Shown here piece by piece: positions 34,140 to 45,706 of a stretch of DNA of 64,000 nt. A program made the position numbers and the translations under genes. The notes under the pieces are model-generated. The model worked only from the letters and a program-made list of their open reading frames with translations. It did no database searches and was not told the origin of the DNA. Position 1 is the stretch's first letter. Each line of letters opens with the position of its first letter. Where the stretch lies: assembly GCF_029784155.1 (NCBI RefSeq), contig NC_073692.1:15357752-15421751 (forward strand). The letters are read 5' to 3'. This DNA comes from Uranotaenia lowii. Lineage: Eukaryota; Arthropoda; Insecta; Diptera; Culicidae.

Positions 34140-37100
34140 GTTTCACTGAGATCCTATGTGTGTCTGTTCGTTTTTAAACTACCTTTACAAATACCGATTT
34201 GTCAGCAGAAGTCTTCTGCCGCAATGTCTAATAATAAAAATCTCTTTAATCTTATAAAGAAATTCTATTCTGGGTTAAACTATAGATTCCAAATTTCTTA
34301 ACCAAAATTAAAACCATTTCAAACTTTTTTTCATCCATTAAACTAGTCCCATTCGAGAAAAAAGCAAAACTATGCCCACAAATCATCAACGAAAAAAGCG
34401 CCCATCAATTTCAAATATTTTCATATAGTGTGTAATCTCTGAACGCCGCAAAATCGTATATAATAGTTTGCGATTTGTGGTGCCTAAAATCATTCACGCG
34501 GGGCAGGATAAAAACAACCGAGTGATTTTTCTCTTTTTTTGGTAATATCCTGCTGCCAAAATGTATCAACCTTTATCCTACATACAACGACGTGTAGGTA
34601 CCCATAATAAAATGATAGAAGCTGAGAGCGACGAGATCCATTTTTTACCAGTGCTCATTTCTGGAAAGCCCGCAAAAAACAGAGTTGTTATTGCTGATAA
34701 AATACAAAACAAAACATCGCGAGAGAAATGGACGTGAAAAAAACCAACCTCGATCGGCAGGCAGGCAACAACACCCGTGCGTATGAGCTGTGATAATATT
34801 TTTATAAATTATTAGACTTCCTCTCCCCTGATCTCACACTTTTGCTACCCATCCCTCCACTCTCACAGATTTTTCAGGTGGGAAATTTTCGCTCCGCATT
34901 TCCCGAAAATCAGCAACAGCAAGCAATTTACTTGGCGGTATTGAACAAAAAAATTTCCGTGAAAAACCACGGTGTGTGATAAATTTTGGTGGTTGTTTCT
35001 GTTTTTTTTTTGTTATGGAAGGACCAACATTAAATTTGGGTCCGATATTCTCTGACCATGTGGAAATCGGGCAACAGTCGATTTGGGTTTTCCATTTTTC
35101 GGTTGTCGGATGATGTTGGTCCACTATCGGGCTCAGTTAGTCACTAGGGAGGTTATGAATGAGTGTGATTAAAAGGTTCCAGATTTTTTGTGGCTTCGAA
35201 AATAACTAGGGCATCACACATAAATTCTTTGAGATTTTTTTTAACGCTAGTAACAAAATTTTTGGAATTGCCTTTAAAAGTGTATTTACAAAAATTCAAA
35301 ACAAATCCACTGTAACTTTTGAAGAAATTCCCAATCTGTCACGGCAGGATCACCCATCGATTTATTTGCCAAGAGCTTTACCCACTTAATTATATTCCGC
35401 CGGCTTCCAGTCTATTTAGAAGGTGTGTAGCAGCCTGACGAACTCACGAAAAGGGAACGCTTCGAGCTCGGACATGCAAAACATGAAAGCACAACATGTG
35501 TAGCTACAAGAGTTAGTTCGAACTGCTGCTCACATGCCAGAAATGTTTGGCGAAAGAGTGGAAAAAAGTAGTTTGATCTTCTGAACGACAGACGACTGTG
35601 GGGCGAAAACTCGTTGAGAAATTTATTCCTTGAATCGTATCCAGCCAGTTGAGTCTGCTGAGGGGAGAATCAAGTAACGCTGCTTTTGGCGGAGGAGAAG
35701 AGGAGGTCTATAAGATGTCGAAGAGGGCTTTTTGTGCGGTTTGTTCATTTGCATGTCCACGCCGAAGACAGCATGTTTAATTCAAACTAACAACCGCGCA
35801 GTCATTCGTCTTTTCTTACTTCTCGATCGGGCGTGGTGGGGAAGATAGTTTGAGGGGGGGGGGGGGGGGCGGGAGAGACCCTCCCACCTTACTTTGACCA
35901 GAACAGGATCGGGCTGGCCCGAGGTACAAAACCAGTGCTGTATTGCCACGCTGCTGCTGACGATGATGACGATGTGTACCAGTTTTGTACCCTGCCATGT
36001 CTCACAAGTTCTGGTACATTCCTTTTCGGCTACCTTGGACTCGCGGAGATTTCCCTGCACAGCATCTTCATCCCGGCAGCAAGCAGCTCGTTTGTTTGCT
36101 GTCGTTCGTTGTCAGAGAGGTAGCTGTCGTCGTCTTTGGCTTCCCGAAAGGGTATCCGCCACGCCACGTCCTCTATATTTCATTTCTCTCAATACCGGTA
36201 GTCATCTTCCAGGGGGGGACAAAACACCGGCTCTCGGAACTTGGCGCGCGTTGACGGCACGGGATCACGCCGGCTCATTATTTATGACCGTGCCCCCGTG
36301 TCTTTCCTTAGTCAGTTCCGTTTTGTTGCCCCACCTCCCCAACCCGATCAACTTTGCATCGGCTTATTATTTTCAATTATCCCAATTTATCCTGGAACGA
36401 AACGAGTTGAGAGCGTTCGAGTGTGTGTTTGTGTCAGCTCCGGAATGAGGCGATGAAACAGCAGGTTCCTTATAAAGCGCCTCTGGTGTGTCACATTTGC
36501 ATATTGCGGTGCCGCCGCCACTTGGGTGCGCGAAACCGTGAAAAACTTGCCGGAAGGTTGGGACCTCAAAAGACTTTGAAGAAGAGGAAAGGAAAGCGAA
36601 AAAAAAGCTCCCGTCTTATTGCACACGCGCCGGTCACACATCATATTGGATGTTTATTATAATTTTTATTCAAATTTACCTCCTTGTGGCAAGATTTTTA
36701 CCAACTTGCTTTCGTTTTGGTGTTAAAAACGACCAATCCGATCATTAGTGGAGCTCCCGCTGCCAGTAGCGGTAGTAAGTTGTTAACTAAAGAAATTTTT
36801 GCAGATTGCCGTTTTTTTTGCAGGTTTTTTAACGGTCGCCATACATTTTTTTTATCAACAGAATATATAGTTGTTTTTTTTTTTGTAAAAATTTAAATAA
36901 TTAAGAAGGTTCTCGTCTAGAGTTATAGCAACTTTTTCTGAACACTACTGAAAATCTGCAGCAAAGCAGCAGTACGTAGCTGGTTTTGGTTTAGCACTAC
37001 CTCAACATTGACATACCTCTCTTGTACCCCTAACAACTTTTCTCTCGTAACCTTTCTCATCTAACAGTTATGGAATTAAAAGTGTGAAATTACGTCTGGA

Positions 37101-37680
37101 TTAAGAAGATTAAATTTGTAGAGCAATCGCCTGTGCGGAAAAGTTAGGGCCATTTAGGTGCAGTTTTGTAAGATCAAATATTGTCAAAATTCAATAAAAA
37201 CTTGAGGCTCTTATAGCAACCCATTAACCAAGGCCGTGCGAACGGGGGGGTTTTAGGGGTTTAACCCTCTCCCCCCCCCATGGAGATTTTTTCCAAGTAA
37301 AATTTTCACCGGAGTATCGGAAAATAACTTGATCTTAAAAGGTGTTTAAAAATAAGTCGAAACAAGCAACTCAGAAATTTGGCTCACCTCCGGCGGAATT
37401 TATTACATCACCCCAGACTTGAGACATGTCATTTTACGACACTAAATGACGTTCACGAATTGAAACTAATTTCTAATTGTAAATTTCGATTTGCAATTCA
37501 ATTGACCTTTTGTATTAAAACTCTAAACTTGAAACATACAAAAACTATACATCGTCTTTAGAATGGTTTTCATTAAGAAGTGTTACTAAACAAGAACAGA
37601 GTTTGAAACGAACCATTTTAACTAAAAAAATAATTTATCGAATAAATTCTTATTTTAACCCACATTCGCATTAGATTTCG
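34140..37680. other. Unique DNA, no gene recognised
   Basis: This stretch includes a G16 run at 35854-35869 and a G-run/C-run pair at about 37237-37280. Frames up to 184 codons (plus 35894-36448) overlap frames on the other strand and contain no domain. Confidence 0.4.
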
Positions 37681-38470
37681 TTACCCTAATCAGCACTAGG
37701 AGTGTCAATTTGACACTAAAAGCTCAAATCGTTATAACTTTTGGCGTGTTCAACCGATCTAAACAAAACTTATATCAATAGAAAATATTTGCTTTAGGCA
37801 TACGAAAGCTGAAGTTAATGTCTACATCATGAAGCCAAGAAATATTTTTTTAAAATTTTTTTATGAAAGAGTCACAAAAATTTCAAAAAAGTGGTCTGAA
37901 AACCCTATTTTTCATTCGATTGCTAATAATCACTGTTTGAGCGGTGGCAGAGTTTTTGAAAAAAAAAATGACTACAAACTGTATTCTAATTCTAACATAT
38001 TATTGTCTTTAGTATTTCATGCAACAAAAGTTGAATTTACTGGAATTTTTCAAAGTTGACTACTTTGAGCGATTTTTTTTTACAAATTGAAATTTTATCT
38101 GTTTTTGTGGTCCACCGCCAGGTTGTACCCGGATTTTCAGTGCTTTTACTTTGTTTGGACCAATCAAAAGTATACTCATTGGAAAGCACATTTAATCTGC
38201 ATTCTAGTGAGGTGCAACAATTCACGCTGTGAGATTTCACAAAAATATGAAAATTATAAACGTAAAATCATTCCTGAATTTCTAGAACCACAAGCAGCAC
38301 GTCCAGCAAAACGTGTTTGATGGGATTGGCGTGGTGAAGCATCTTATAACATATTTATGCGAAAATTACCTAACTATTAGGATATGTACTAAGAAATCAG
38401 TAAAGACGCTTTTAGGATTTCCTATTTAGAACCTGAACCGTGATTTTTTCGTTGTTTGATGACGATGTTT
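37681..38470. other. AT-rich, possibly MITE-derived
   Basis: The region starts with the palindrome AGTGTCAATTTGACACT (37708-37724), which resembles a transposon terminus. No matching right end was found. A 77-codon frame at 38087-38320 has no recognisable domain. Confidence 0.3.
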
Positions 38471-38474
38471 GCCT

Positions 38475-38600
38475 GCGGCCTTGGCTTAGGGGTATGGGCG
38501 TAAGTCTTCTAAGCCAGAGGTCATGAGATCGAATCTTGGTCATGGCTTACATAGTACTTCATCTGGATGTTGGTGGTTTTATCATTTAAAAAAAAGCAGA
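38475..38600 (+). mobile_element. tRNA-like SINE head or tRNA pseudogene
   Basis: CTTGGCTTAGGGGTATGGGC has A-box spacing, and about 35 bp later GATCGAATCTTGG matches a Pol III B-box with a T-loop-like context. The stretch 38475-38545 is tRNA-sized. No complete cloverleaf can be drawn by eye, so it is not called a functional tRNA. Confidence 0.45.
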
Positions 38601-39399
38601 TATGGATGGATTTTACAGGAAACATAACGTTGCACTTGGGATCTATGTTTGAACTTAAAGTAACGTAAGGTTGCGCTTAGGAACTGACATATGTGTGTCC
38701 AGTGCAGCAAATTTTCTGAAAGCATGAATGATATTGACTGTGAGTTTCTTTCATTTTAAAAAGCTCAAACTGAAATAAAAGGTATAGAAAAGCCAACAAA
38801 TATGAAAAAATCTGATCAGTCGTTCTCGTGATTACGTAAAGCTTTGTGAATGTGTCTATAGTCTATCAGTAGAAAGCTCACTCGCAAATCAGAACCAAGG
38901 GGTGTAAGTAGAAGGTGATACGATCTCTCAAATACTAGAATCAGCCATGTTGATTGCTTCGTTGCATTTGTTTACCTATAATCCATAGAACAGTTGAAAC
39001 CTAAGTTAGCCTTTTCATTTTTGCACACTGCTTGTTTGTAAACAAAGATAACAAGCATAGCCACACTTCACCGCGCTCTCCACGCCTACTTACTGTAAAA
39101 GTCAGAGAACCTATAGTAATTTAATTACCTTGATCAGAACAAACTTGTTTCACTCGACTGCTACGAAAGCGTCTTTCGCTTAGGCATTTCTGTCACTCAC
39201 TGTATTCGATCAGTGAATGCAGCTAGCTTTCAATCAGTGTCAGTGAAAGTTGCTGATAATTTCGGCAGGCATTTGTTTTTGCCATTTTTGCAGATTGGGA
39301 TTCGAAAAAAAACCCAACTTGAAACCGCCAAAACTTTACGATTATTCAGAGGGGAACGGAATATTATGGGATGAATATACCTAAATGGCTTGGGGATTG

Positions 39400-40860
39400 A
39401 ATTTATTGATGATGACAAAAATTTGACAAATGTTGTAAAAATATGACAAATAAGACTAAATTATGGCAAACGTGGTAAAAATATGACAGAATTATGACAA
39501 ACATTTGACAATAAAAAGAGGAGATCAACGTTTACAAAGACTTATGATAGGATTAAAAAATTTAGAAGTAAGAATTCGATGTAAAATATTTATTCTGATT
39601 TGTACACATTTATTTTTTTAAATAAAAAATAGTGCCAATAGCCTGTTAAGAGCTGGGCACTTTATTGTTAAAAAAAAAAATAAAAAAATAAAAGACAAAG
39701 ATATGACAAATCCGGTAAAAAAAATTACAAAAATATGATAAAGGTGGTGAAAACATGACAAAATTATGACAATAGTATGTCAAAAATCTGATTTTTTTTC
39801 AAAATAATGGCATATGTATGACAAAAAAAAACACAAATCATGACAAAAAAAACCAAAATTATGATAAAAATCTGACAAATATGCTAAAAATATGGCATAA
39901 TTATTCCAAAATGACAATGACAAAAATCTGATAAACCTTTGTCAAAAATAAGACAAATACTATAAAAAATTGACAATAAAATGGTAAAACATGACAAAAT
40001 TATGCCAAATGAGGTAAAAGTATGACAACAATCTGTCAGACACAACATTTGTCATATTTTTATCATTTTTTTTTTCATATTTCTGCATAGTCGAATTTTT
40101 GTAATTTTTTTTTTTCAAATCTTTGTCACATTTTAATTATAATTTTGTCATATTTGTAAATTTTTTTTCATAATTCTGACATATTTTTCCTATTGTCTTA
40201 TTTTTGTCGTGTTTTGTTATTTTATTGTCAATTTTATGCCATAATTTTGCAAAGTTTTGTAATTTTATTGTCATAGTTCTGTCATTTCATTGCCAATATT
40301 TTATCATAATTATGTGATATTTATTTATATGTGTCGTACTTTTGTTATAATTTTGTCAATTTTTTTAACACATTTGTCATACTTTCGTCAGATTTTTGTC
40401 AAAAATATGACAAACATTATAAAAAATTGACAATAAAATGGCAAAACATGACCAAATTATGACAAATGTGGTAAAAGTATGACAACAATCTGACAGATAC
40501 AACATTTGTTATATTTTTATCATTTTATCATATTTCTACATAGTCGGATTTTTGTAATTCTATTTTTGAATTTTTGTCATATTTCAATCATAATTTGGCC
40601 ACATTTGTAAGATTTTTGTCATAACTCTGTCAAAATCCAATAGTCTTATTTTTTTTTTGTTATTTTATGGTCAATTTTATACCATAATTTTGTCATTTTT
40701 TGTAATTTTATTGTCATATATTTGTCATTTCATTGCCAATAGCTTATCATAATTATGTGATATTTTTGTTTTATATGTCCTACTTTTGATATAATTTTGT
40801 CAATTTTTTTAGCACATTTGTCATATTTTTGTCAGATTTGTCATATTTGTCACACTGTGA
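39400..40860. repeat. TGACAAA/TTTGTCA-rich repeat with 457-bp tandem duplication
   Basis: From 39400 to about 40030 the plus strand is dominated by ATGACAAAAATATGAC wording; after that, by its inverted complement TTTGTCATATTTTTGTCA. A 457-bp block starting GTCAAAAATA at 39941 repeats from 40398 to about 40855, with landmark sequences (AAAAATTGACAATAAAATGG, TATGACAACAATCTG, TAGTCG) in the same order. Each block therefore contains both orientations of the motif. Confidence 0.8.
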
Positions 40861-41678
40861 CCAGACCAGACTTTTCAAGAAATTACTTTATTGTACTTTT
40901 TCTCCATGGAATTAAAGTCTAGATTTTTTCCCGCATTTGAGAACAACATTATTTTTTATTAGGTTTATTTAGGGGAAAATTCATCCATAAATTTTTTTCC
41001 GGTTTTGATTTGAAATTCCCATTTTTCCCGGTCCAATTTTCAAATCCTGGTTCGCTAGTTACCCTGCAAAGCAACTTCAACGAGGAACATTCTTCATTTG
41101 AGGCTGTCGATAAAAAAAAATTGCATTTACCAATAAGGCCAAATGAGACCAACTTTCATAAACGCTTATAGAACTATTGTAGAGAATTCAACAAAAATGT
41201 TGGTTTTCTCTTAAATGAATGTTCAATTTCTCAGATTAAGTTAAGAGTATTCGTCACGAAATTGAATTAGAAACTTCAGTAACACTTGTCCTGAAATGTT
41301 CGTATCCTAGACAAAATCTTAATTTTTTTTTCAAAAACCCTCACTAGAAATCAGAAAAAAACCACAAAAAAGTTAAAAAATGTTCTACCTTTTGAAAAAT
41401 ATGCCGTACTTAAGGAACTTTTCAATAGTTTTCATAAATTCTTTAAAAAATATCTTTCTTTCAGCGATTTGTATTCATTTCACATGAGGCTGACACATTG
41501 GTTTGCCCAACGTCTTACTTATACTAAAGCACCGTACAACAGCCCTATAGAAATCAGTTTCTAGTTTTCCATTCCCACCCCATTCTCCTTCCTTTCCCAT
41601 CAAAGATAAAGGAGGACGGAAAAAAACGGTCAAATGGCAGACGGCCAAAGCTGTGCGAAAAAATGAATTTTCGTTTAC

Positions 41679-41794
41679 TAACCGACTCAGATGGTGCATT
41701 GGTTAACATATCCGACTGGCAAGTAGAGTTGAGATGTTGCAGTGAGTTCGATTCTCACTTTAATTTTTTGGGATGAATTAACCGAAAGGATGAA
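41679..41794 (+). mobile_element. tRNA-like SINE head
   Basis: ATGGTGCATTGGTTAAC (A-box region, 41691) and GAGTTCGATTCTCAC (B-box and T-arm-like, about 41744-41758) lie at tRNA spacing. They are followed by GGGATGAATTAACCGAAAGG, a motif also seen without a head at 33650. Confidence 0.5.
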
Positions 41795-41971
41795 AATCCC
41801 ATAAAATGTTTTTCGTGTTTCGCTTGAATGTAGTAGGTATCATAAATCATTTAGTTTAGGACTCAAGTCTCAAATATATCATCTTTGGCAAAATGCACAT
41901 TTCCGCGCATTTTCGGCACAGGGATTTGCTAAATAGACATTGGATTTTTGCAACCTCTTCTATAGGTGTAG
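41795..41971. repeat. Dispersed repeat Y, copy 1
   Basis: Sequence from GCTTGAATGTAGTAGG to GCAACCTCTTCTATAGGTGTAG aligns in the same orientation with 50985-51160. It is joined on the right to MITE X at 41972. Confidence 0.6.
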
Positions 41972-42123
41972 TACAAGGTTGCCGAAAAAAAAATGTGTTT
42001 TGGCGAAAAAATTTTTTTACTTTCTTTGATTTTACTAAAAAAAATCTGTGCTTGTTTTCTGTGATGCTTTTTCCATTAATTTCATTGAAAAGCCATGAAG
42101 AATTAGGATATTCTCTACATTTT
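41972..42123. mobile_element. MITE-like element X copy 2, left part
   Basis: It starts CAAGGTTGCCG and contains CTGTGATGCTTTTTCC. It matches the inverted complement of 32311-32200 and stops at the RTE LINE insertion point. Its last 12 bases, TCTCTACATTTT, are the left target duplication. Confidence 0.75.
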
Positions 42124-42141
42124 TTCTTAATTTTTTTATTC

Positions 42142-45100
42142 TTAATGATCCCGCGCCGATCCTCCGGTGCATAGGGCCGTGGTAAAAGACCTCCACTGTT
42201 GACGATCCGGAGCCAGCGTCTTCACCTGGTCCCAGTCAAGATTCTCGTCGACAGTTCGGATTTCAGCGGCTAGGCTTCGCCGCCACGAATTTCTGGGTCT
42301 GCCTCTTCTTCGATGACCTTCTGGATTCCAATCTAGCGCCTCTCTGCAAATCTCGTTTTCATCTCTTCGCAGCGTGTGCCCAATCCATCTCCACTTACGT
42401 TCCCGAATCTCGATTTCTAGCGCCCTTTGATGACACCGGCGATGTAGTTCCTCATTCGAGATCCAATTGCCAGGCCACCAAGCGCGGATGATATTCCGCA
42501 GGCAGCGGTTTACAAATACTTGCAATTTTCGCGTCGTTACCGCATATGTGCACCAAGTTTCGCACCCGTACAGCAATACGGATTTGACGTTTGAGTTGAA
42601 GATTCGGATTTTCGTTCGTAGAGAGATCTGGCGAGACCGCCAGATGTTTCGGAGACTCGCAAACGCAAATCGGGCCTTTCTTATCCGGGTTTCGATGTCT
42701 TTTCTGGTACCACCATCAGGCGTTATCTGGCTACCAAGATACTGGAAGCACTCCACTTTCTCAACTTGTTGCCCAGCTACCATGAAACTGGAGGGATTTC
42801 CTGTGTTGATCTCCATCGACTTGGTCTTTCCGACATTGACTTTGAGACCTGCTGCCTTGGAACTTTCGGTGAGATCGTCGAGTTTGCTCTGCATATCTGG
42901 TTGTGTTTGGGCGAGCAAAACAATATCGTCAGCCAGGTCAAGGTCGTTCAGTTGCTCCATTGTTGAAGGATTCCACGGCAATCCTCGGTTCGGTGCACAG
43001 TCAATCGATCCAATCAGAATCTCATCCATTACGATGAGAAAAAGTAGCGGTGATAGAATACATCCTTGTCTCACTCCAGCAGTTACCGGGATTGGTTCGG
43101 ACAAGACACCGTCGTGCAAGACCTTGCACGAAAATGCCTCGTACTGTGCTTCGATGAGATGGACTAGTTTCTCTGGGACCCCTCGTCGCCTTAGAGCCGC
43201 CCAGATGTTTTCATGGTTAAGTCGGTCGAATGCTTTTTCGAAATCAACGAACACCAGCAGAAGAGAGTCCTGGAATTCGTTGATTTGTTCCAGTATGATT
43301 CGTAGCGTTGTGATGTGGTCCACACATGATCGTCCGGATCGGAATCCAGCTTGTTGCCGTCGGAGTGTAGCGTCTATTTTCTCCTGGATCCTGTTCAGGA
43401 TCACTTTGCAGAGTACTTTGAGGGTTGTACAGATCAACGTTATGCCTCGCCAGTTACCGCACTCTGTCAGGTCTCCTTTCTTCGGGACCTTTACGAGGAT
43501 ACCCTGCATCCAGTCGGCCGGGAATGTTGCAGTATCCCAGATGTCAGCGAAAAGACGGTGCAACATTTGTGCTGATAGGGCAGGGTCGGCTTTCAGCATT
43601 TCAGCAGGGATGCAATCGATCCCAGGTGCTTTGTTGGATTTCATGTTTTTGATTGCCGCTTCTATTTCAGCCAGCGAAGGCGCTTCCGAGTTGACGCCAT
43701 TTATGCGACTTACTGTTGGCGCTTCGAGCTGCAGATTCTGTTGGCCATCGCTATTCGTGACTCGGAAGAGTTGTTCGAAGTGCTCAGTCCATCGTTTGAG
43801 CTGATCTGTTCGATCGGTCAATAACTGACCTGCTCGGTCTTTTAGCGGCATTCTTGCATTAGTCCTTGCACCACTGAGGCGGCGAGAAATGTCATAAAGT
43901 AATCGGATATCTCCATTGGCGGCGGCTCTTTCTCCCTCTTCGGCTAGGGAGTTTGTCCAGGCTCTCTTGTCTCGTCTACAAGCTCGTTTAACTGCCTTTT
44001 CCAGCTCCGCATATCGTAAGCGGGCGGCTGCTTTGGCTGACCCGGTACATGCCTGCTCAATTCCGACTTTCGCCTTTCTCCGATCATCGACCATCCTCCA
44101 AGTTTCATCCGACATCCATTCACTTCTTCTTCCACAAACTTTACCGAGAGTACCATGGCTCGTCGTGATAAAGGCATTCTTGATTCCACACCACTGTTCT
44201 TCGACTGTTCCGTCTGTCGGCAGCTCCGAGGCTCGGGATTCTAGCTGTTCAACGTATGCCCTTTTCACCTCTGGATTCTCCAACCGGCGGACGTCGTATC
44301 GACACCCGACTTTCTCCTCGCGCCGTTGGACACGCGCAACTCTCAGTCGTATCTCGCCAAGGACGAGGTGATGGTCAGATGCAATGTCTGCGCTTCGTTT
44401 GTTGCGGACATCAAGAAGGCTCCTTCTCCATTTTCGGCTGATGCAGATGTGGTCAATTTGATTTTCTGTTCGGCCATCTCGGGATACCCAAGTGACCTTA
44501 TGTGCTGGTCGATGGGGGAAGAGCGATCCGCCGATCACCATGTTGTTGTTTCCACAAAATTCTACAAACAGTTCTCCGTTTTCGCTCATCTGTCCTAGGC
44601 CATGGCGTCCCATGATGCGCTCAAGGTCCTGATTGTCGGAGCCAATCTTTGCGTTGAAGTCGCCCAAATGGATTTGAATGTCACCCTTCGGAATTCTCTC
44701 AACCACGCTGTTCAGTTGACTGTAAAACTGCTCTTTCTCCTGCAAGTCGGCAACGTCAGTTGGCGCATAACACTGGACCATTGTAAGGTTTCTAACCCGT
44801 GTGCTGAATCTGGCTACGGTTATTCTTTCGTTTATCGGTTCCCATCTAATGAGGGCCGCGTAGGCCTGCGGGCTTAACAGGAAACCAACTCCTCGTTCCC
44901 GAGTAGCATGTTCTCCTCGTATGCCAGAGTAAAGCAGGACTTGCCCGGATTGTGTCTTGTGTTCTCCAGTATTAGGCCAACGGACTTCGCTCAATCCCAG
45001 AATTTCAAGCTTGAGGCGGCTAGCCTCTCTAGCAAGTTGTTCCAGTTTGCCTTGTTGGGCAAGGGTTAAAACATTCCAAGTTCCAATTCGTGTCCGTGTT

Positions 45101-45249
45101 TTCATGCTAAAAGTCGTCGCCAAAGTTCCAGGTCGGTCATTTCTTTCGGATTCCGTAACAATTTCAAATCGGAAGCAGTAGGTTGTTAGCCTAAAGTCCC
45201 TATCCCGCGATGGGGCTGCCATCTTGGACTTAGCTGGCGGGAGCCGCAT
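42142..45249 (-). CDS. Endonuclease/reverse transcriptase of an RTE-type LINE
   Basis: This 1,035-residue protein is intact and is the only clear full-length gene in the window. Residues about 50-300 form an AP-like endonuclease that nicks target DNA: TRIGTWNVLTLAQQGK, LGLSEVRWP (catalytic Glu), LGDFNAKIGSDN (Asp) and SDHHLVLGEIRL (Ser-Asp-His). Residues about 550-830 are the reverse transcriptase: KAPGIDCIPAEML, QAGFRSGRSCVDHI, VFVDFEKAFDRLNH (first Asp), GVRQGCILSPLLFL and LDLADDIVLLA (catalytic Asp-Asp, with Leu before Ala where Phe or Tyr is usual). The C-terminus has a cysteine-poor GHTLRRDE, then RRRGRPRNSWRRS region shared with RTE relatives. The first ATG at 45249 is used here; an internal ATG before TRIGTWN (about 45104) is an equally plausible start. 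The 445-codon frame on the opposite strand is its shadow. Confidence 0.95.
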   Translation of the reverse strand: MRLPPAKSKMAAPSRDRDFRLTTYCFRFEIVTESERNDRPGTLATTFSMKTRTRIGTWNVLTLAQQGKLEQLAREASRLKLEILGLSEVRWPNTGEHKTQSGQVLLYSGIRGEHATRERGVGFLLSPQAYAALIRWEPINERITVARFSTRVRNLTMVQCYAPTDVADLQEKEQFYSQLNSVVERIPKGDIQIHLGDFNAKIGSDNQDLERIMGRHGLGQMSENGELFVEFCGNNNMVIGGSLFPHRPAHKVTWVSRDGRTENQIDHICISRKWRRSLLDVRNKRSADIASDHHLVLGEIRLRVARVQRREEKVGCRYDVRRLENPEVKRAYVEQLESRASELPTDGTVEEQWCGIKNAFITTSHGTLGKVCGRRSEWMSDETWRMVDDRRKAKVGIEQACTGSAKAAARLRYAELEKAVKRACRRDKRAWTNSLAEEGERAAANGDIRLLYDISRRLSGARTNARMPLKDRAGQLLTDRTDQLKRWTEHFEQLFRVTNSDGQQNLQLEAPTVSRINGVNSEAPSLAEIEAAIKNMKSNKAPGIDCIPAEMLKADPALSAQMLHRLFADIWDTATFPADWMQGILVKVPKKGDLTECGNWRGITLICTTLKVLCKVILNRIQEKIDATLRRQQAGFRSGRSCVDHITTLRIILEQINEFQDSLLLVFVDFEKAFDRLNHENIWAALRRRGVPEKLVHLIEAQYEAFSCKVLHDGVLSEPIPVTAGVRQGCILSPLLFLIVMDEILIGSIDCAPNRGLPWNPSTMEQLNDLDLADDIVLLAQTQPDMQSKLDDLTESSKAAGLKVNVGKTKSMEINTGNPSSFMVAGQQVEKVECFQYLGSQITPDGGTRKDIETRIRKARFAFASLRNIWRSRQISLRTKIRIFNSNVKSVLLYGCETWCTYAVTTRKLQVFVNRCLRNIIRAWWPGNWISNEELHRRCHQRALEIEIRERKWRWIGHTLRRDENEICREALDWNPEGHRRRGRPRNSWRRSLAAEIRTVDENLDWDQVKTLAPDRQQWRSFTTALCTGGSARDH

Positions 45250-45291
45250 TTCATAAATTCAGCCGCTTGCTGCAAGACAGACGCTGTTTGA

Positions 45292-45361
45292 GCCGCCCCT
45301 GACCTGGAGAACAGACGCTCGGTTGTTGTTGCACGCCGCCCCTGACCTGGGGAACAGACGC
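45292..45361 (-). repeat. Duplicated 27-bp unit in the LINE 5' region
   Basis: GCCGCCCCTGACCTGG, then (A/G)GAACAGACGC, occurs at 45292-45318 and 45335-45361, a 43-bp period with one difference. It lies just upstream of the ORF, where the internal promoter of a LINE would be. Confidence 0.85.
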
Positions 45362-45463
45362 GTGCGGCCACCTTCTCAGTCTGCATGCGACCAAAGCATC
45401 CACCGGGGTTGGGTACCCGATCTCCGCTTAGGTTACTCGCACCCCAGCCGGCACCGCGGGGAG

Positions 45464-45706
45464 TCTCTACATTTTACTTAAGAAAAATCAATTAACCCAA
45501 TCTGATAATATTTTTCCAATTCAAAGTTAAATTCAAAATTTATAGTGTCTTAAAAAACTATTATTAGATAAATGCGTACAAAATTCAAAAAATCTGTAGA
45601 TACTGTGAATTATTCGGAAATTCTGTGTTCTGTGACACAGATTCTGTGATGAAAATTAGCTCGTGATTCTGTAGTATTATAGATTTTTCTGTGATTTCGG
45701 CAAAAT
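45464..45706. mobile_element. MITE-like element X copy 2, right part
   Basis: It begins with the right target duplication and continues TTACTTAAGAAAAATCAATTA to ATAGATTTTTCTGTG. This aligns with the inverted complement of 32200-31985. The terminal AACCTTG expected at the right end is degraded. Confidence 0.75.

Larger units (their letters stand above)
42124..45463 (-). mobile_element. Full-length RTE-type LINE with 12-bp target duplications
   Basis: A 3,340-bp element is flanked by perfect copies of TCTCTACATTTT (42112-42123 and 45464-45475). The uninterrupted copy of the host MITE at 31963-32311 has this site once, as TTTCTATATTTTACTTAAG in inverted complement, so it is the empty allele-equivalent. 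The single long ORF ends in TAA only about 20 bp before the 3' end, which is AT-rich (ATTAAGAATAAAAAAATTAAG). A near-absent 3' UTR is typical of the RTE clade. The 5' region of about 215 bp is GC-rich with a duplicated 27-bp unit. Confidence 0.92.

Noticed and set aside
35894..36448. 184-codon plus-strand frame
   Set aside because: Other frames over the same bases are equally open, and no domain or conserved motif was recognised.
42467..43804. 445-codon plus-strand ORF
   Set aside because: It is antisense to the intact LINE reverse transcriptase, has no domains, and starts in the middle of the sense gene.
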